DNA from: Paralichthys olivaceus
Taxonomy: Eukaryota > Chordata > Actinopteri > Pleuronectiformes > Paralichthyidae
Direction: 5' to 3'
Assembly (NCBI RefSeq): GCF_024713975.1
Contig: NC_091111.1
Location: 11,233,001 to 11,297,000, forward strand
DNA: 64,000 nucleotides
Shown: in pieces, positions 38,061 to 48,829 of the stretch
How positions within the stretch are numbered: position 1 is the stretch's first letter
Layout of the letters: each line of letters starts with the position of its first letter
Notes under the pieces: model-generated
What the model saw: only the letters and a program-made list of their open reading frames with translations
What the model was told of the DNA's origin: nothing
Database searches by the model: none
Translations under genes and position numbers: made by a program

Positions 38061-38360
38061 GTCGGGAGCGGTGGCGCGCGCCTGTAATCCAAGCTACCGG
38101 GAGACTGAGGCTGGAGGATCGTTTGAGCTCAGGAGCTCTGAGCTGCAGCGGACTGTGTCGATCGGGTGTCCGCACTAAGTTCGGTATCGATATGGTTCTC
38201 CCGGGGGAGCCCGGGACCACCAGGTCGTCTAAGGAGGGGTGCACCGGTCCAGGTCGGAAACGGAGCAGGTCAAAGCCCCCGTGCCGCTCAGTAGTGGGAT
38301 CGCGCCTGTGAATAGACGCTGTAGTGCAGCCTGAGTAATACAGCGAGACTCAGTCTTTTT
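38061..38360 (+). ncRNA. rn7sl: 7SL RNA (signal recognition particle RNA), copy C
   Basis: A 300-base SRP RNA on the plus strand with the Alu-domain start GTCGGGAGCGGTGGCGCGCG, the UGUAA motif, and intact S-domain phrases including GGTCGGAAACGGAGCAGGTC. It ends in CAGTCTTTTT, one T longer than the other copies. It differs from them by GGATCGTTTGAG in place of GGATCGATTGAG, and shares the AATAC variant near the 3' end with copy A. Confidence 0.95.
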
Positions 38361-38563
38361 ACACTCAGAGACACACAACACACACACACTGACATCACAT
38401 GTTGACATCACACAACAGCTTCAGCTCTGCTGCTTCATCTTCTTGTTCCAGCTAAACCTGCACTAACCTGCAGCTCTGCTGCTGCTACAGCGCCTCCACC
38501 TGGAGGACAACACCTACTACAACAACAACCACTCAACACTTATACTCATGTCCTGCAGGGACA

Positions 38564-39129
38564 GATTCCTCAAACATTAAGTTTATCACTAACAAAAGTC
38601 TTAAAATCTCCTGGATTTTATTAGAAAAATACTTCACTGTTTTTATTTCCAGTAAAAGTTTTCTGGCCATTGTTGATTTAAAGGAATTTGAAAACACACA
38701 GGCCCATTGTGATAACTTGACTTCATATGTTCACGATAGTGACTCAATCTTAGAGGTTGAATGATTATTTCACTGTTATTTATTCTATTAATCCAAAATA
38801 TTCCTCACTGGATTTGCCAGAAGGTCTTTTGTTGTTCAATCAAATAAAAGTGTCAGTAAATGGTAGACAGACAGGCTGTGTTATAACCAGTGGCTTTTTA
38901 TGTCTCATATTCAGTAGTTCAATCTTATTTGACAGCTTACAAAGTTTTAGAATATTATAAATAATATTATTGTTTATCTCTAAGACATAAATGTTTCATC
39001 TGACAATGTGTTTTTTGATTCTCATATTAATACTTATTACTTCAGGTTTAAGTATCAATGCAGAGTGTGTTTATGTATTCATGTTGTGTAATGTTCACAG
39101 TCAGATTAAGAACAAATCAACCTCAGCTA
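38564..39129 (+). repeat. AT-rich inverted repeat arm, right
   Basis: Reverse complement of 29,872-30,444. It starts directly after the flank of 7SL copy C. The same 67-codon open frame (38,757-38,960) is present and translates identically. Confidence 0.9.
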
Positions 39130-39374
39130 AAGAATGTGATGGAAAATATCCTGGATTTGAACAACTGATCCATCAACATGTATTTTTATTCTTTTGTTTG
39201 GTGAAGGACATTAAAGTTACATCAGTGTTGAGAACAAACAAATGAATCCACTTATTTATGATCAGATTAGATCAATACCATGATGTCACTTTATCAGTGA
39301 TCGATCATCTTCCTCACTGTAGCTGCAGTTTTATCTTCCGCCACCAGAGGCCGCTGCAGTGCTCCGTGATGACG

Positions 39375-39382
39375 TGACGTCA
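39375..39382 (+). promoter_or_regulatory. CRE/ATF site upstream of 7SL copy D
   Basis: TGACGTCA at -44 to -37 from the RNA start, as in copies A-C. Confidence 0.8.
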
Positions 39383-39418
39383 GTCCCATTCAAAGCTCTG
39401 TGAGTGTGTGATCTCCTC

Positions 39419-39717
39419 GTCGGGAGCGGTGGCGCGCGCCTGTAATCCAAGCTACCGGGAGACTGAGGCTGGAGGATCGATTGAGCTCAGGAGCTCTGAG
39501 CTGCAGCGGACTGTGTCGATCGGGTGTCCGCACTAAGTTCGGTATCGATATGGTTCTCCCGGGGGAGCCCGGGACCACCAGGTCGTCTAAGGAGGGGTGC
39601 ACCGGTCCAGGTCGGAAACGGAGCAGGTCAAAGCCCCCGTGCCGCTCAGTAGTGGGATCGCGCCTGTGAATAGACGCTGTAGTGCAGCCTGAGTAACACA
39701 GCGAGACTCAGTCTTTT
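39419..39717 (+). ncRNA. rn7sl: 7SL RNA (signal recognition particle RNA), copy D
   Basis: A 299-base SRP RNA with the same landmarks as copies A-C and a TTTT terminator. It shares the AACAC variant near the 3' end with copy B. Downstream, a CA-rich tract is followed by a shortened version of the flank seen after copies B and C (ACACTTATACTCATGT is kept). Confidence 0.95.
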
Positions 39718-39769
39718 ACACTCAGAGACACACAACACACACACACACTGACAATTGTAACTGTACTTC

Positions 39770-42395
39770 TCTCTACACTTATACTCATGTAATGAAACAA
39801 ACCTTTATTTCTACATCACTGATATACAAGGAGTTGTCTTGTGTGTTTATGTCCATTCAAATAATAAACCAGTGCTAGAGACCATAGATGTGTAACATGA
39901 CAGATTCTCATCACTCACTGTCATTTGTGTAACTTTCATACACTGAAGACGTGCTGTCGTCACAGTCTTGCTTGTAGATGTGATCATTTCAAATCAGACT
40001 CATTGAATCCTATGTGAATTACAGACTGAATAAAATATAGTTTTTGGACCAAATTCATACAATAATATTTAAATTAATACAACATTTGAAAGAGTTCAGT
40101 GGCTTCAAGGTCTGTAATTTTTAAGTAACTCTCCATCAAAGAACAATTTAAGACAACTTAACATAAAAATAGTTAAATATGACACAATGCAAGGAGGGAA
40201 ATTTACCACCATGTAGTTTACCAGGTCCCCACGAGGTCACACGTGCTATTTACAGGAAATATTTGCAGCTGATATAAACCATATATCATAAGCTATGCCT
40301 GCAGCAATCTAATTACCATTATTTCAGCTCCAAATCAAATATCAAGATATTGGTCAAAAATAAGTTTAAAAAGTCATCAAATAATTTAGTGGTATATAAG
40401 ATGTTAAAATAACCTCATATTAACATAATACTGTTTATGAGGTAAAGAAAAAAAAGACAGCTTCTTACTGGACTTTACACGTCTGCCATGACTCATTAAT
40501 GGCCTTTGTTTTGAGGTTAAACTCAATACATGTGTCACTGTTGGTGTTTGTACAATCATCAGCATCAACACTTTCTTCACTTTTTTTAATAATTATTGAA
40601 AACTCCCACTTTCATTTCCAAGGAAGAGAGGACAAGAGAGAAGAACTGTTTGCTATCTAAAGAAATGACACTTCGTGGGTTTTTCCAAGTAAATGAGGCC
40701 TGAAGATGAAGCGTGACAACCATCACATTTATTTAAAGTTCAGTTCACGATTGTCACTTTTACTGAATTGTCTTCAGGATGTATGTTTGTATTCTCTTTG
40801 ATAACACACAGTGCTGAGAGTTAAAAAGCTGATATGATGGAATAGATAACAAAGGTGCCAATATTTCATTGAAATAAATTAAATGACAGATAAATAAAAA
40901 TAAATTGTAAAATATATGTACACATCTTGGAAATCATGGCAACATTTATAGACTTTATGGATCAAAAAGGATACAAATCAAGCATCTGAGCACCCCATCG
41001 CCTTGACGTCACTTCAACTTACAGTACAAAGCCAATAGGGGTCTCTCAAGCCCTCGTCCGAAAACCTTGTGAAGCAAGTGGGATCATGGGAGTCACAACC
41101 ATTGCCGATGAAAATCTACCTGAAGGGACCTGAGGTGCAAATCATGTCAGCGGACGAGGTGATGTATGTAAATGGCGATGAATAATTATGATCAATAATA
41201 CTAAACAATACAAACAGTGAAACAAAAAAAACAGGCTAACTAGCTAGCAAGTCAGTTGCCCCGGAAGTTACAGTAAAGATATACAAACCCACGGGTAAAG
41301 TTGATATGACGCAATTCAAAGGCGACCGAAATGAAACGTCCTGTTAACTTGAATAAAATCGGGTTTCTTTGGGTTTGAACATTGTTGGAAAGATTTTGAA
41401 TAATGCATTTACACACGTAAACAAAATATATAACATGTCTAGTTGTTTTTAATCATTTTAATGAAGAATTGTTATATATTATATCTTTAAGGTTTAGAAA
41501 AATCAAAACAAACTTGGTCACATTAAGTCAAAGCCCTACACTTGTTTTGTTTCTATTTTTGTCCTCTAATGTGTCCGCACCCTGGTTTAAGCAGAATTTG
41601 ACTAATCAGCTTTCCTCTCCATTCTGTCTTTTTTCTTTTTACAGACTCAACTCTTTTGGATGGCGTTAAATGCCAAGTATTAGAAATGTCTGCCCTTGCC
41701 CAAGCGCTTCAAAAATCCTGTGATGGTAGAAAGAACATGTTTTTGTGTGGGAGGACTGTTCTGCCAAGCAAAGCTGTTTTGGTCCTGATTCTTTTTTTTT
41801 TTCTCACAAGAAAATCTAGTTCTTGCACCACCAAATGCCACCTCGTGATGGGGGCAAACAAGAAAATCATACACGAGTAAAGGGCAGAGCAGCTTTAGAG
41901 TCATCGTGCATTGATTATTACATGGATTTCTTAGATTTTTAGATATCAGTATGAACAAAAAACTCCCTGTATGTTTCTCTCCTACACTACAGTGAGTATT
42001 TAACGTCCTCACACTGTACATTTTCTACAAGTTTCCCCATGATTCAAGAGAGTAATTCACTGTATAGTGAAAGTCAATGAGGGACCTCGACAGGTGGGGT
42101 TTTGGGGAGCCCCTTGAGCATTTCCGCAACACCTAGGCCCTCAATGTCCCCTCACCTTATTGCAGCTGCTGTGTGGCAAGCAAAGGAACGTTGCACACTT
42201 CTGGAAACTACCATGAAGCATGTGTAAAGATTCACAACGCAGTCGTCCATGTGGAACTCAGGGATGTAGTCTCTGGAGGATTAAGTCGAAACATGACATC
42301 ATATGTGGCTGCTCAAAAAGAGGAAGAGGGGATGCCCACGATACCCGTCAAACCCACAGCTTTACGCAGCTATTTGCATTGATATCCATTCATTG
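39770..42395. other. Intergenic DNA between the 7SL cluster and batf, no gene seen
   Basis: AT-rich spacer. A more GC-balanced stretch at about 40,985-41,180 and another at about 42,050-42,370 have no recognisable domain in any frame and may be decayed repeats or regulatory sequence. Confidence 0.4.
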
Positions 42396-42399
42396 AAGA

Positions 42400-42620
42400 T
42401 AGCCTTACCAAAACCTGATCCATGAACTTAACCATGACCAATTCATGCCTGACCTTAACTTAACCATAGTTCATACCTTAGCCATAACCGTAACTAGGAC
42501 AACGGATATTCAGTTTTGCCTTCAAATTAAAGGAGGCTATGCCCTCACTTTGTACGGTCTCTGCACAAAATGGTTCTCACAAAGATATAAGTACACACAC
42601 AAACACACAAGGGCTAGAGA
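42400..42620. repeat. Fish dispersed repeat (CTTAACTTAACCATAG type)
   Basis: Successive degenerate CTTAACC/CATAACC phrases, then GGTCTCTGCACAAAATGGTT and an ATAAGTACACACAC run, follow the pattern of a common fish repeat. A second partial copy of the end (CACAAAACGGTCCTC...ATAAGTAAAGGTACACACAC) is at about 42,785-42,830. Confidence 0.5.
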
Positions 42621-43120
42621 AGAGGACACACTGGATGGCGTTGGTGCACTTTGATGGTTCTCATCTGTAAGTGGACCAAACAAAGAAGAACACACACACA
42701 CACACGCACACAGATACAGAAGTTAAGTTTTGCTTTAGTTTGCCATTGATTTAAAGAAAGACATGTCCTTGCTTAGTTAGATCTATGCACAAAACGGTCC
42801 TCAAAAAGACATAAGTAAAGGTACACACACATATACATTAACAAGGCATGATAACGCAGTTTCTTGTCCTTCACGTGAGAGCAAATGGATGAGTATTTGG
42901 AACTTTCTTCGCTCCGCCACTATCCACCCATATTGTGTTGTTACTTTAAGCCTCAATGTGTTATTTTTGTGGAGTTTACACGATTTCATTATGTATGCTT
43001 TAACTTTCCACCAGCCATGTGACTTCCAGTCTAATGCAACTTACCCAGCTAGTTACCAGAAATCACATCAGACACAACTAATGGGGCAGACAGCTAGTCT
43101 CACAGCGTATGTGTGACATC

Positions 43121-43252
43121 AGAGAGAGAGAGAGAGAGGGAGAGAGTGTAAAAGAGGAGGAGTAACAGAAAAAAGAAAAGAGGGAAGGAGTGTCACTTCT
43201 CATTAGGTGGTAAACTTAAAGTTCCTCTCAGCAACTTGTGCTGCTACACAGA

Positions 43253-43283
<31 letters not shown>

Positions 43284-43316
43284 TCTCTCTCTCCCTCTCT
43301 CTCTCTCTCTCTTACA
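43121..43316 (+). promoter_or_regulatory. Purine/pyrimidine-rich batf upstream region with (CT)n
   Basis: A GA repeat at 43,121-43,146 and a (CT)n run at 43,253-43,312 lie within 300 bases before the batf start codon, separated by ordinary sequence (CACTTCTCATTAGGTGG). The CT run is probably within the 5' untranslated region or core promoter. GA/CT repeats are often found in vertebrate promoters and may be length-polymorphic here. Confidence 0.5.
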
Positions 43317-43392
43317 CACACAAACCACACATACTCAAAAACACAAAGCAGAAGTGGACAGAGTCACACAGTTTCAGTCGCTGCGGTCGGCT

Positions 43393-46300
43393 ATGGCTCA
43401 GGGCTCTGACAGCAATGACACAACTTACAAGTCCCCTTCACCTGGAAGCAGGCCGGTAAGAGAGCTTTTTAAATTTACTTTGTGTCTTGGTTGCCTCCTA
43501 TTTCCATTAACACGTGTCTAACTAACATATGACATATGGTTAAAGCTTTCTAAACAACATTTTTAAAAATTTAAACAAATCCTGTAAATTAAACATCTAA
43601 ATCTTTGATTGGAATCAATTGATTTTGTGTGTATTTGCTGGGCAGCAACACAACCTATCAAAGATAAACTAGCTCATGTCCTCGCTGCTTCATTTCACAG
43701 TTTCTCTGGGTGTTTCACATGCACACATGGGCTGGAGGCATGACTTGCCTCAAATGTAGGCTTTTGTGAATCGCAAAATTCATCACTGGTCTAAGTAGGA
43801 GGACTCCTTTGTCTTTGCACGTTCCTCAAACTGTGACTGATATGAGAGCTGTCAGGAACAGGCAATGTGTCACGTATGTTCTCTGTGCATGTGAGGCACT
43901 GCCTATCTTCCTCAGGTTCACACGTGCCAATCTCCTGCACACTGTTACTCATCATCTTGCTCTAGAGCATTCTGGAAATAACACCTTGAAAAGCTGTTTA
44001 ACACACATGTTATAAGTTGGGGTGTGGATGGAGCAAAGTCCCAGCAGCATCGGTTGTTTTTGAAATTTGCAGCAATGTATTGGCGGCACAGAAAACGACA
44101 TATTACTGGCGGATAAATGATGTGCAAGTGACTCACAGTTTTTGAAATGGATTAGTTATTACGATACCAAGAAGATTGATGGTTCAGGACATGAAACAGG
44201 GTGAGCGTTACACCTAACCGATGACTCAGGCACTCCCTGTCCCAGCCCTCCACAGTAGTTGCATGTAAAACCCATCATCTGTCAAATTCTCACCCCCACT
44301 CACTTGACTATCAGATGTAACTGCTCAGACGTTAACTGTCAGCATTTGTGTTTTGTCAGAGCTCCTCAGACGACGTGAAGAAGGTGATGCGGAGGGAGAA
44401 GAACAGGATCGCTGCTCAGAAGAGCAGGATGAGGCAAACTCAGAAAGCCGACAGCCTACACCTGGTGAGGAGAGACACACACTCACTAACGCACCATGAA
44501 ACAGTTTCACACTGACCTCTGCTTCTCAAAAAATTAGTCAAAGAGACAAAAGCCAGGGTGGCAGAGAAATCACATGAGATTAAATGTGGAAGCAGTTTCT
44601 CAATAAGGTACTGCTCAATAATTTAAAGTATAAATAAAGCTAAATTCCTACCATCAAAAGCTTTTATTCTGTAGGAATTTTAATCGAATGCAGTGCAAGT
44701 TACAAATCAGATTATCCACATGCAAGGTAAACACAGAGAGGCTGGTGGAGCGCTAGTTGAAGGTGTTGTTGCAGAATATGAAATATGCAGTTTTCAATTT
44801 TCTATAGCGGCAAATCCCAACATACATTATCTCTAGGCACTTTACATAGAAATATGAAGACCTTAGAAAATCGCAGAGAAACCCAATGGTTCCCACGACG
44901 AGCTGGAAAGAGTTTTTGTGTATAATGTTGAGGTAAACAAGTGCAGCATGTGGGCCAAATCAGTTTCCCACCCAACTCCACGATATATGGACCTAAACAA
45001 AAAGTGCTCTTTGCTTTTAAGCCTCCAGGAATGGATTTGTACTATATTTACAAAATTCTATACCTGACCATGTGGCGATGTGTCACGGCTTCTGTCAGGC
45101 CCGCACACTTGGATGCCGCTCTGCATGTTTGCAGAAGCCTCAGGAATAAATTAGCACGTGTGGGCAGTCGCTCCCTGTCGCAGCAGCGTCCAGCACCAGA
45201 GAGGGTGTGCAGTTCTGCTGATTCTGATGACAGGAGCGTGTTTGGGGGTAGCCGCTTTGTTCGTCACCCCTCATCTGTTGTTTCAGCTTGTACTTGCTGG
45301 ACTTCGGGACAAGATGATGCTTCAAAAAGAGTGCAAGCATTTGGACTGCTCTACCTCCAAATGTATGGATGTGCAGGGGTCTCTCATTGCTCCACATCTC
45401 TAGTTATTCAACCTTTAAATCAGGTCTATGAACTCAATATTTTCTCAGGCAATTTTTTAATTTTGTTATAAATACCTCTTTATTTATACTTTACCTGATC
45501 TTGCTGTCAGTATCAGCCCATATTTCCACACTCTGAACAAGCATTAACCCGCCATGTGACTTCCTTGTTGAAGGACAATGATTTGTGCTTGTGTCACCAC
45601 GTTAAGAGCAGCGGTTTCTCTGAAATATATCAGATGAACTGACAAGATTTTAGAAAGGCCACATTGTCATCTACATCAGGTCCAACTGATTTAAATATCT
45701 GAGAATCCTTTACCCTGAAGTACGCTGCGTGTATATTGTCAATCTCTTTAACCCTGGTGGCAGTCGTTGAGAAAACCGGGGGACCGCAAATATCACATTC
45801 TGTGGTTTGCTTTCATCGTGTCTAGATAAACAGGAAAGTTTCCCTCTTTGTGACACAGTGGCTTATTTCCTGTTTCTTCAGTAGTATTTCTTCTCTACTG
45901 TGTAAATGAGCTTGAAATTTGGTGTCGTGGGCAGGAGAGTAAAAAGAGGCAGTCACTTCTTGTAAAAGCTGATAGCAGTGGGCTGTTTTCGGCCAAGTGA
46001 CGCAGAAAACAGGGGTTTGCCCAAAGGTTCTGTGACAGTAAGGACCTGCAGCTCGGTATTATGATCTCTTGCCCACGATGTGATGACCTTTATATTAACC
46101 GAGTGGAATATTTCTCCCATGCTGTTCCCCCCCCACACACACAATGCTATCAACTTGTGAAGTGCAGTGTGCTCTACTTTGTTATCTCAAAGTAGATGAT
46201 CAGTAAGAAATCTTCAGAAACTGCACTTACATCATCAAAAATGTTTGAACTTTTTAGAATTGCTGCTTTAAGCTGCACACGGTTGATCATTTAAAGTTTA

Positions 46301-47203
46301 TGTTTGAGTCCATGTTCATACTTTGATGTGACAGCAGCATTTTTTTTTTACACATTAACAACATCATTTTCACACTTCAGCTTCCTTTTATTGTGTTTTA
46401 ACTAACCTGCACCTTTTCATTTATTTAATTATGTAAAGAAACAGGTCAATAGACTTAAGTGACATATATTAAAGCAACACTATGTAACTTTTACTGAGCA
46501 GCAGCGCCCTCTGCAGCCAAACAGTGATTCATTCTGTAGTCCCACTCATTGAACTGAAACCCAGTTAAATTATAGATTTGACCAATAATCCCCTGTTTCC
46601 TGACCAAAAAGACCTGCTGCTTTAACAAACACACTGAACTCTGTTTAGGAATATTTGTATTTCCTCGCTGAATATTGGAGATAAACAATGGTCTTTAATA
46701 AACTCTAAATGTTTTTAATTGATCCACAGTTCAACTCCTGAAGATTTTAGATGCGTCTGTCAGTTACACACTTCTCACATGAGATCATACCCACTCACTA
46801 AAGTTACACAGAAGTCCCACTCCTCAGGATTAGGAGTAGGAGTGGCATCATTCTCCCGATTCCTAGTCAGTACACCATCAGAATAATTTTGAAGCTGCTG
46901 AAGGTCAAGAAATTGAAATTGGTTATTCCATTGATAAGAGATGAGCAGCATTATATCATCCGATCTAACCACTTTTATCACCCTCTGTGTCTCCAGGAGA
47001 GCGAGAACCTGGAGAAGGAGAACGCTGCCCTGAGGAAGGAGGTGAAGCAGCTGACCGAAGAGGCCAAGTACCTGTCCTCTGTGCTGAGCAGCCACGAGCC
47101 TCTGTGCACCGGCCTGGCCCCTCAGACCCCCGACCTCCTCTACCCTCCTCACCATGGCAGCTACCACCAACCGCACATCGCCGTACCACACTACCAGCAC
47201 TGA
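43393..47203 (+). CDS. batf: Basic leucine zipper transcription factor, ATF-like (BATF)
   Basis: AP-1 family factor that dimerises with JUN proteins and acts with IRF4/IRF8 in T and B cell differentiation. Three exons: 43393-43455, 44360-44464 and 46997-47203. Both introns are phase 0 with GT-AG ends. The protein is 124 residues, as in mammals (125). Exon 1 encodes a short Ser/Pro-rich start (MAQGSDSND...). Exon 2 encodes the basic region (RREKNRIAAQKSRMRQTQKA, with the invariant N and R of bZIP proteins). Exon 3 encodes the leucine zipper (ENLEKENAALRKEVKQL...) and the family's SSHEPLC motif, then a His/Pro/Tyr-rich tail. flvcr2 follows on the same strand, the order known from mammals. The start is the first ATG after the CT-rich leader and gives the expected N-terminus. 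Confidence 0.95.
44805..44905 (+). repeat. Fish dispersed repeat in batf intron 2
   Basis: The phrases ACATTATCTCTAGGCACTTT, GAAGACCTTA and CAGAGAAACCCAATGGTTCC are those of a common fish repeat. Non-coding. Confidence 0.5.
45715..45905. promoter_or_regulatory. Candidate lymphoid enhancer in batf intron 2
   Basis: Within about 130 bases there is a RUNX-type TGTGGTTTG site and three ETS-type cores (CAGGAAAG, ATTTCCTG and TTTCCCTC). Clusters of RUNX and ETS sites are usual in lymphocyte enhancers. The call rests only on motif matches, which occur often by chance. Confidence 0.2.
46470..46530 (+). repeat. Fish dispersed repeat in batf intron 2
   Basis: CAACACTATGTAACTTTTAC followed by TGAGCAGCAGCGCCCTCTGC is a familiar start of a short interspersed repeat in fish. 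Confidence 0.5.
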
Positions 47204-47995
47204 CCCCCCCAACTGCCCTGTGAGACGGCCAAGCCAGCAAACAGACGACTGACCTCAAAGGAGAAAGACTGACCAGAGATGTGTCTATAGATGCTAACCA
47301 TTGTTCAAAACTGATGAAGGAGTAACGTGACGGGCTGATGAGTCTGCCAAACAATAACAGTATTCAACCCAAACTGTAACACGCAGTATTCAAAACTATT
47401 TATTTTCCTTCCACACGTTATTCTGCATTTCTCTGACTGATATATGTGACCTTAAATGACTTGATGGCGAGAATTATCAGTCTATGTTTACATTGGAGCA
47501 CAATTACCAACTTACTATAAGTTCAGGTGACTTAGTCAATATGTTTTTTTTTATTGTAAAGTGCTTGTTTATAAGTTTAAGTTATAGAAGACCTTTGTCA
47601 TCCTGCCATGTTTAGATTTCCATGTGTTAGAGTGTGTTTCTGTGTGTAAATGTAGATGCTCAGGAGCTTTTTTTGACAGATTTGATTGTGGACAAACAGA
47701 ATGTAACATGTAAGATCCTATAAATAGGCATAGGTGCACCAAAAAGAAAAGAAGAATGGTTGGCTGTGAAGAACGGGCATTTAACGGATCTTGACCTGTG
47801 TACTTTTGTGAGAAGGCCCAGCAGAGATATTTATTAAATGTGATGCCTTTTGGATGATCTTTTCTGAAACTGTATTTTCATGAAGAATCGAAGAAAATGT
47901 GTGTGCATCTGTTTGGAAATATATGTGTATTGGTGCAGGAGAGATACATTTTAATGTAAAAAAAAGGGAAATAAACCAATGCAATCTTGTTTTAA
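47204..47995 (+). other. batf 3' untranslated region
   Basis: From the stop codon to just after AATAAA (47,970-47,975). It contains several ATTTA-type cores (for example CTATTTATTTTCC near 47,395 and ATATTTATTAAATG near 47,828), as expected of a short-lived immune mRNA. The exact cleavage site is not visible. Confidence 0.6.
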
Positions 47996-47999
47996 AATG

Positions 48000-48500
48000 T
48001 TTTAAAACCGTTATTTACGGTGGCTCTGCAAGCTCCATGTGCTACAATGTAAGAAAACATGCAAATGGTGAAAAAAACTAAAAATCCTGTCCCGTGGAAA
48101 CACTTCTATTGTGTTGTACGTATTTGCAGTTTACTATTAATTTTCTATTTGCCACTCGTGTTATTGATGAAGATTCTTAAGTTGCTGTGTGTTAAACTCT
48201 CAGGGCCACCATATATATAAGTATGGCTTAGGCATGGCAATGAAGAGACCTACAAGTTGCGGCACCCTGGCTTTCATCAGGGTGACTAATCTGAAGAAAA
48301 GGAAGGACGAGGCCTGGGAGGTATGAGGAGGTGACATTGTGGGCTCATCATCACAACAGACAGAGCAGGTGACTGAACTCATTTCAGGTGAAGGCAGAAA
48401 CCAGAAAGTTTATTGTTGCATGGCTCCCCCTCCGAGGACTATAGGGATTAAACCTCAACAGTCATAACCTTCAAAGAAATGGTCCCCTCTGGATATTTGA
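48000..48500. other. Intergenic DNA after batf, no feature seen
   Basis: No exon or repeat was recognised before the MITE-like element at 48,503. Confidence 0.4.
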
Positions 48501-48502
48501 CA

Positions 48503-48827
48503 TTTAAGGTTCAGTGTGTAGAATTTAGTGACATCTAGTGTTGATATTGCATGTTACAGCTGAATACCCCTCACCTCACCCTCCCCTTCCAAACATGAAA
48601 AAGAACCTGTGGTAGCTTCAGTTTTCCTAAAAACTCAAAAGGTGTTTAGTTTGTCCAGTCTGGACTACTGTAAAAAATGGCGGCCTCCGTAGAGAGGACC
48701 CACTAGAAAACTACGATTCGTACAATTTAGATGAAACGAAGTAGTGAAAACATCATGAGGATTATTCTACATTAAATTTCTGCCTATAGATCCTGTTCAT
48801 CTAAATCTTACACACTGGACCTTTAAA
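48503..48827 (+). mobile_element. MITE-like element, copy 1
   Basis: Ends are inverted: TTTAAGGTTCAGTGTGTAGA on the left, and on the right a sequence whose complement reads TTTAAAGGTCCAGTGTGTAA. The interior phrases (GCTGAATACCCCTCACC, CCCTCCCCTTCCAAACA, GCGGCCTCC, AGAGAGGACCC) recur in order at 52,451-52,790. Non-coding, about 325 bases. Confidence 0.75.
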
Positions 48828-48829
48828 AG

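Larger units (their letters stand above)
37930..39760. repeat. Right arm of the 7SL inverted duplication (7SL - unique arm - 7SL)
   Basis: Mirror image of 29,330-31,510: 7SL C, its 3' flank with the GTGGAGGCGC block reversed, the AT-rich arm (38,564-39,129), about 165 bases without a close partner in the same place, then 7SL D. The 5' flank of D (39,249-39,330) matches the 5' flank of B (31,430-31,500), not that of A, so the two units are mosaics of one another. Confidence 0.85.

Noticed and set aside
44941..45471. A 176-codon open frame in batf intron 2
   Set aside because: It resembles no family I know, is inside the intron of a complete gene and has no exon-like boundaries.
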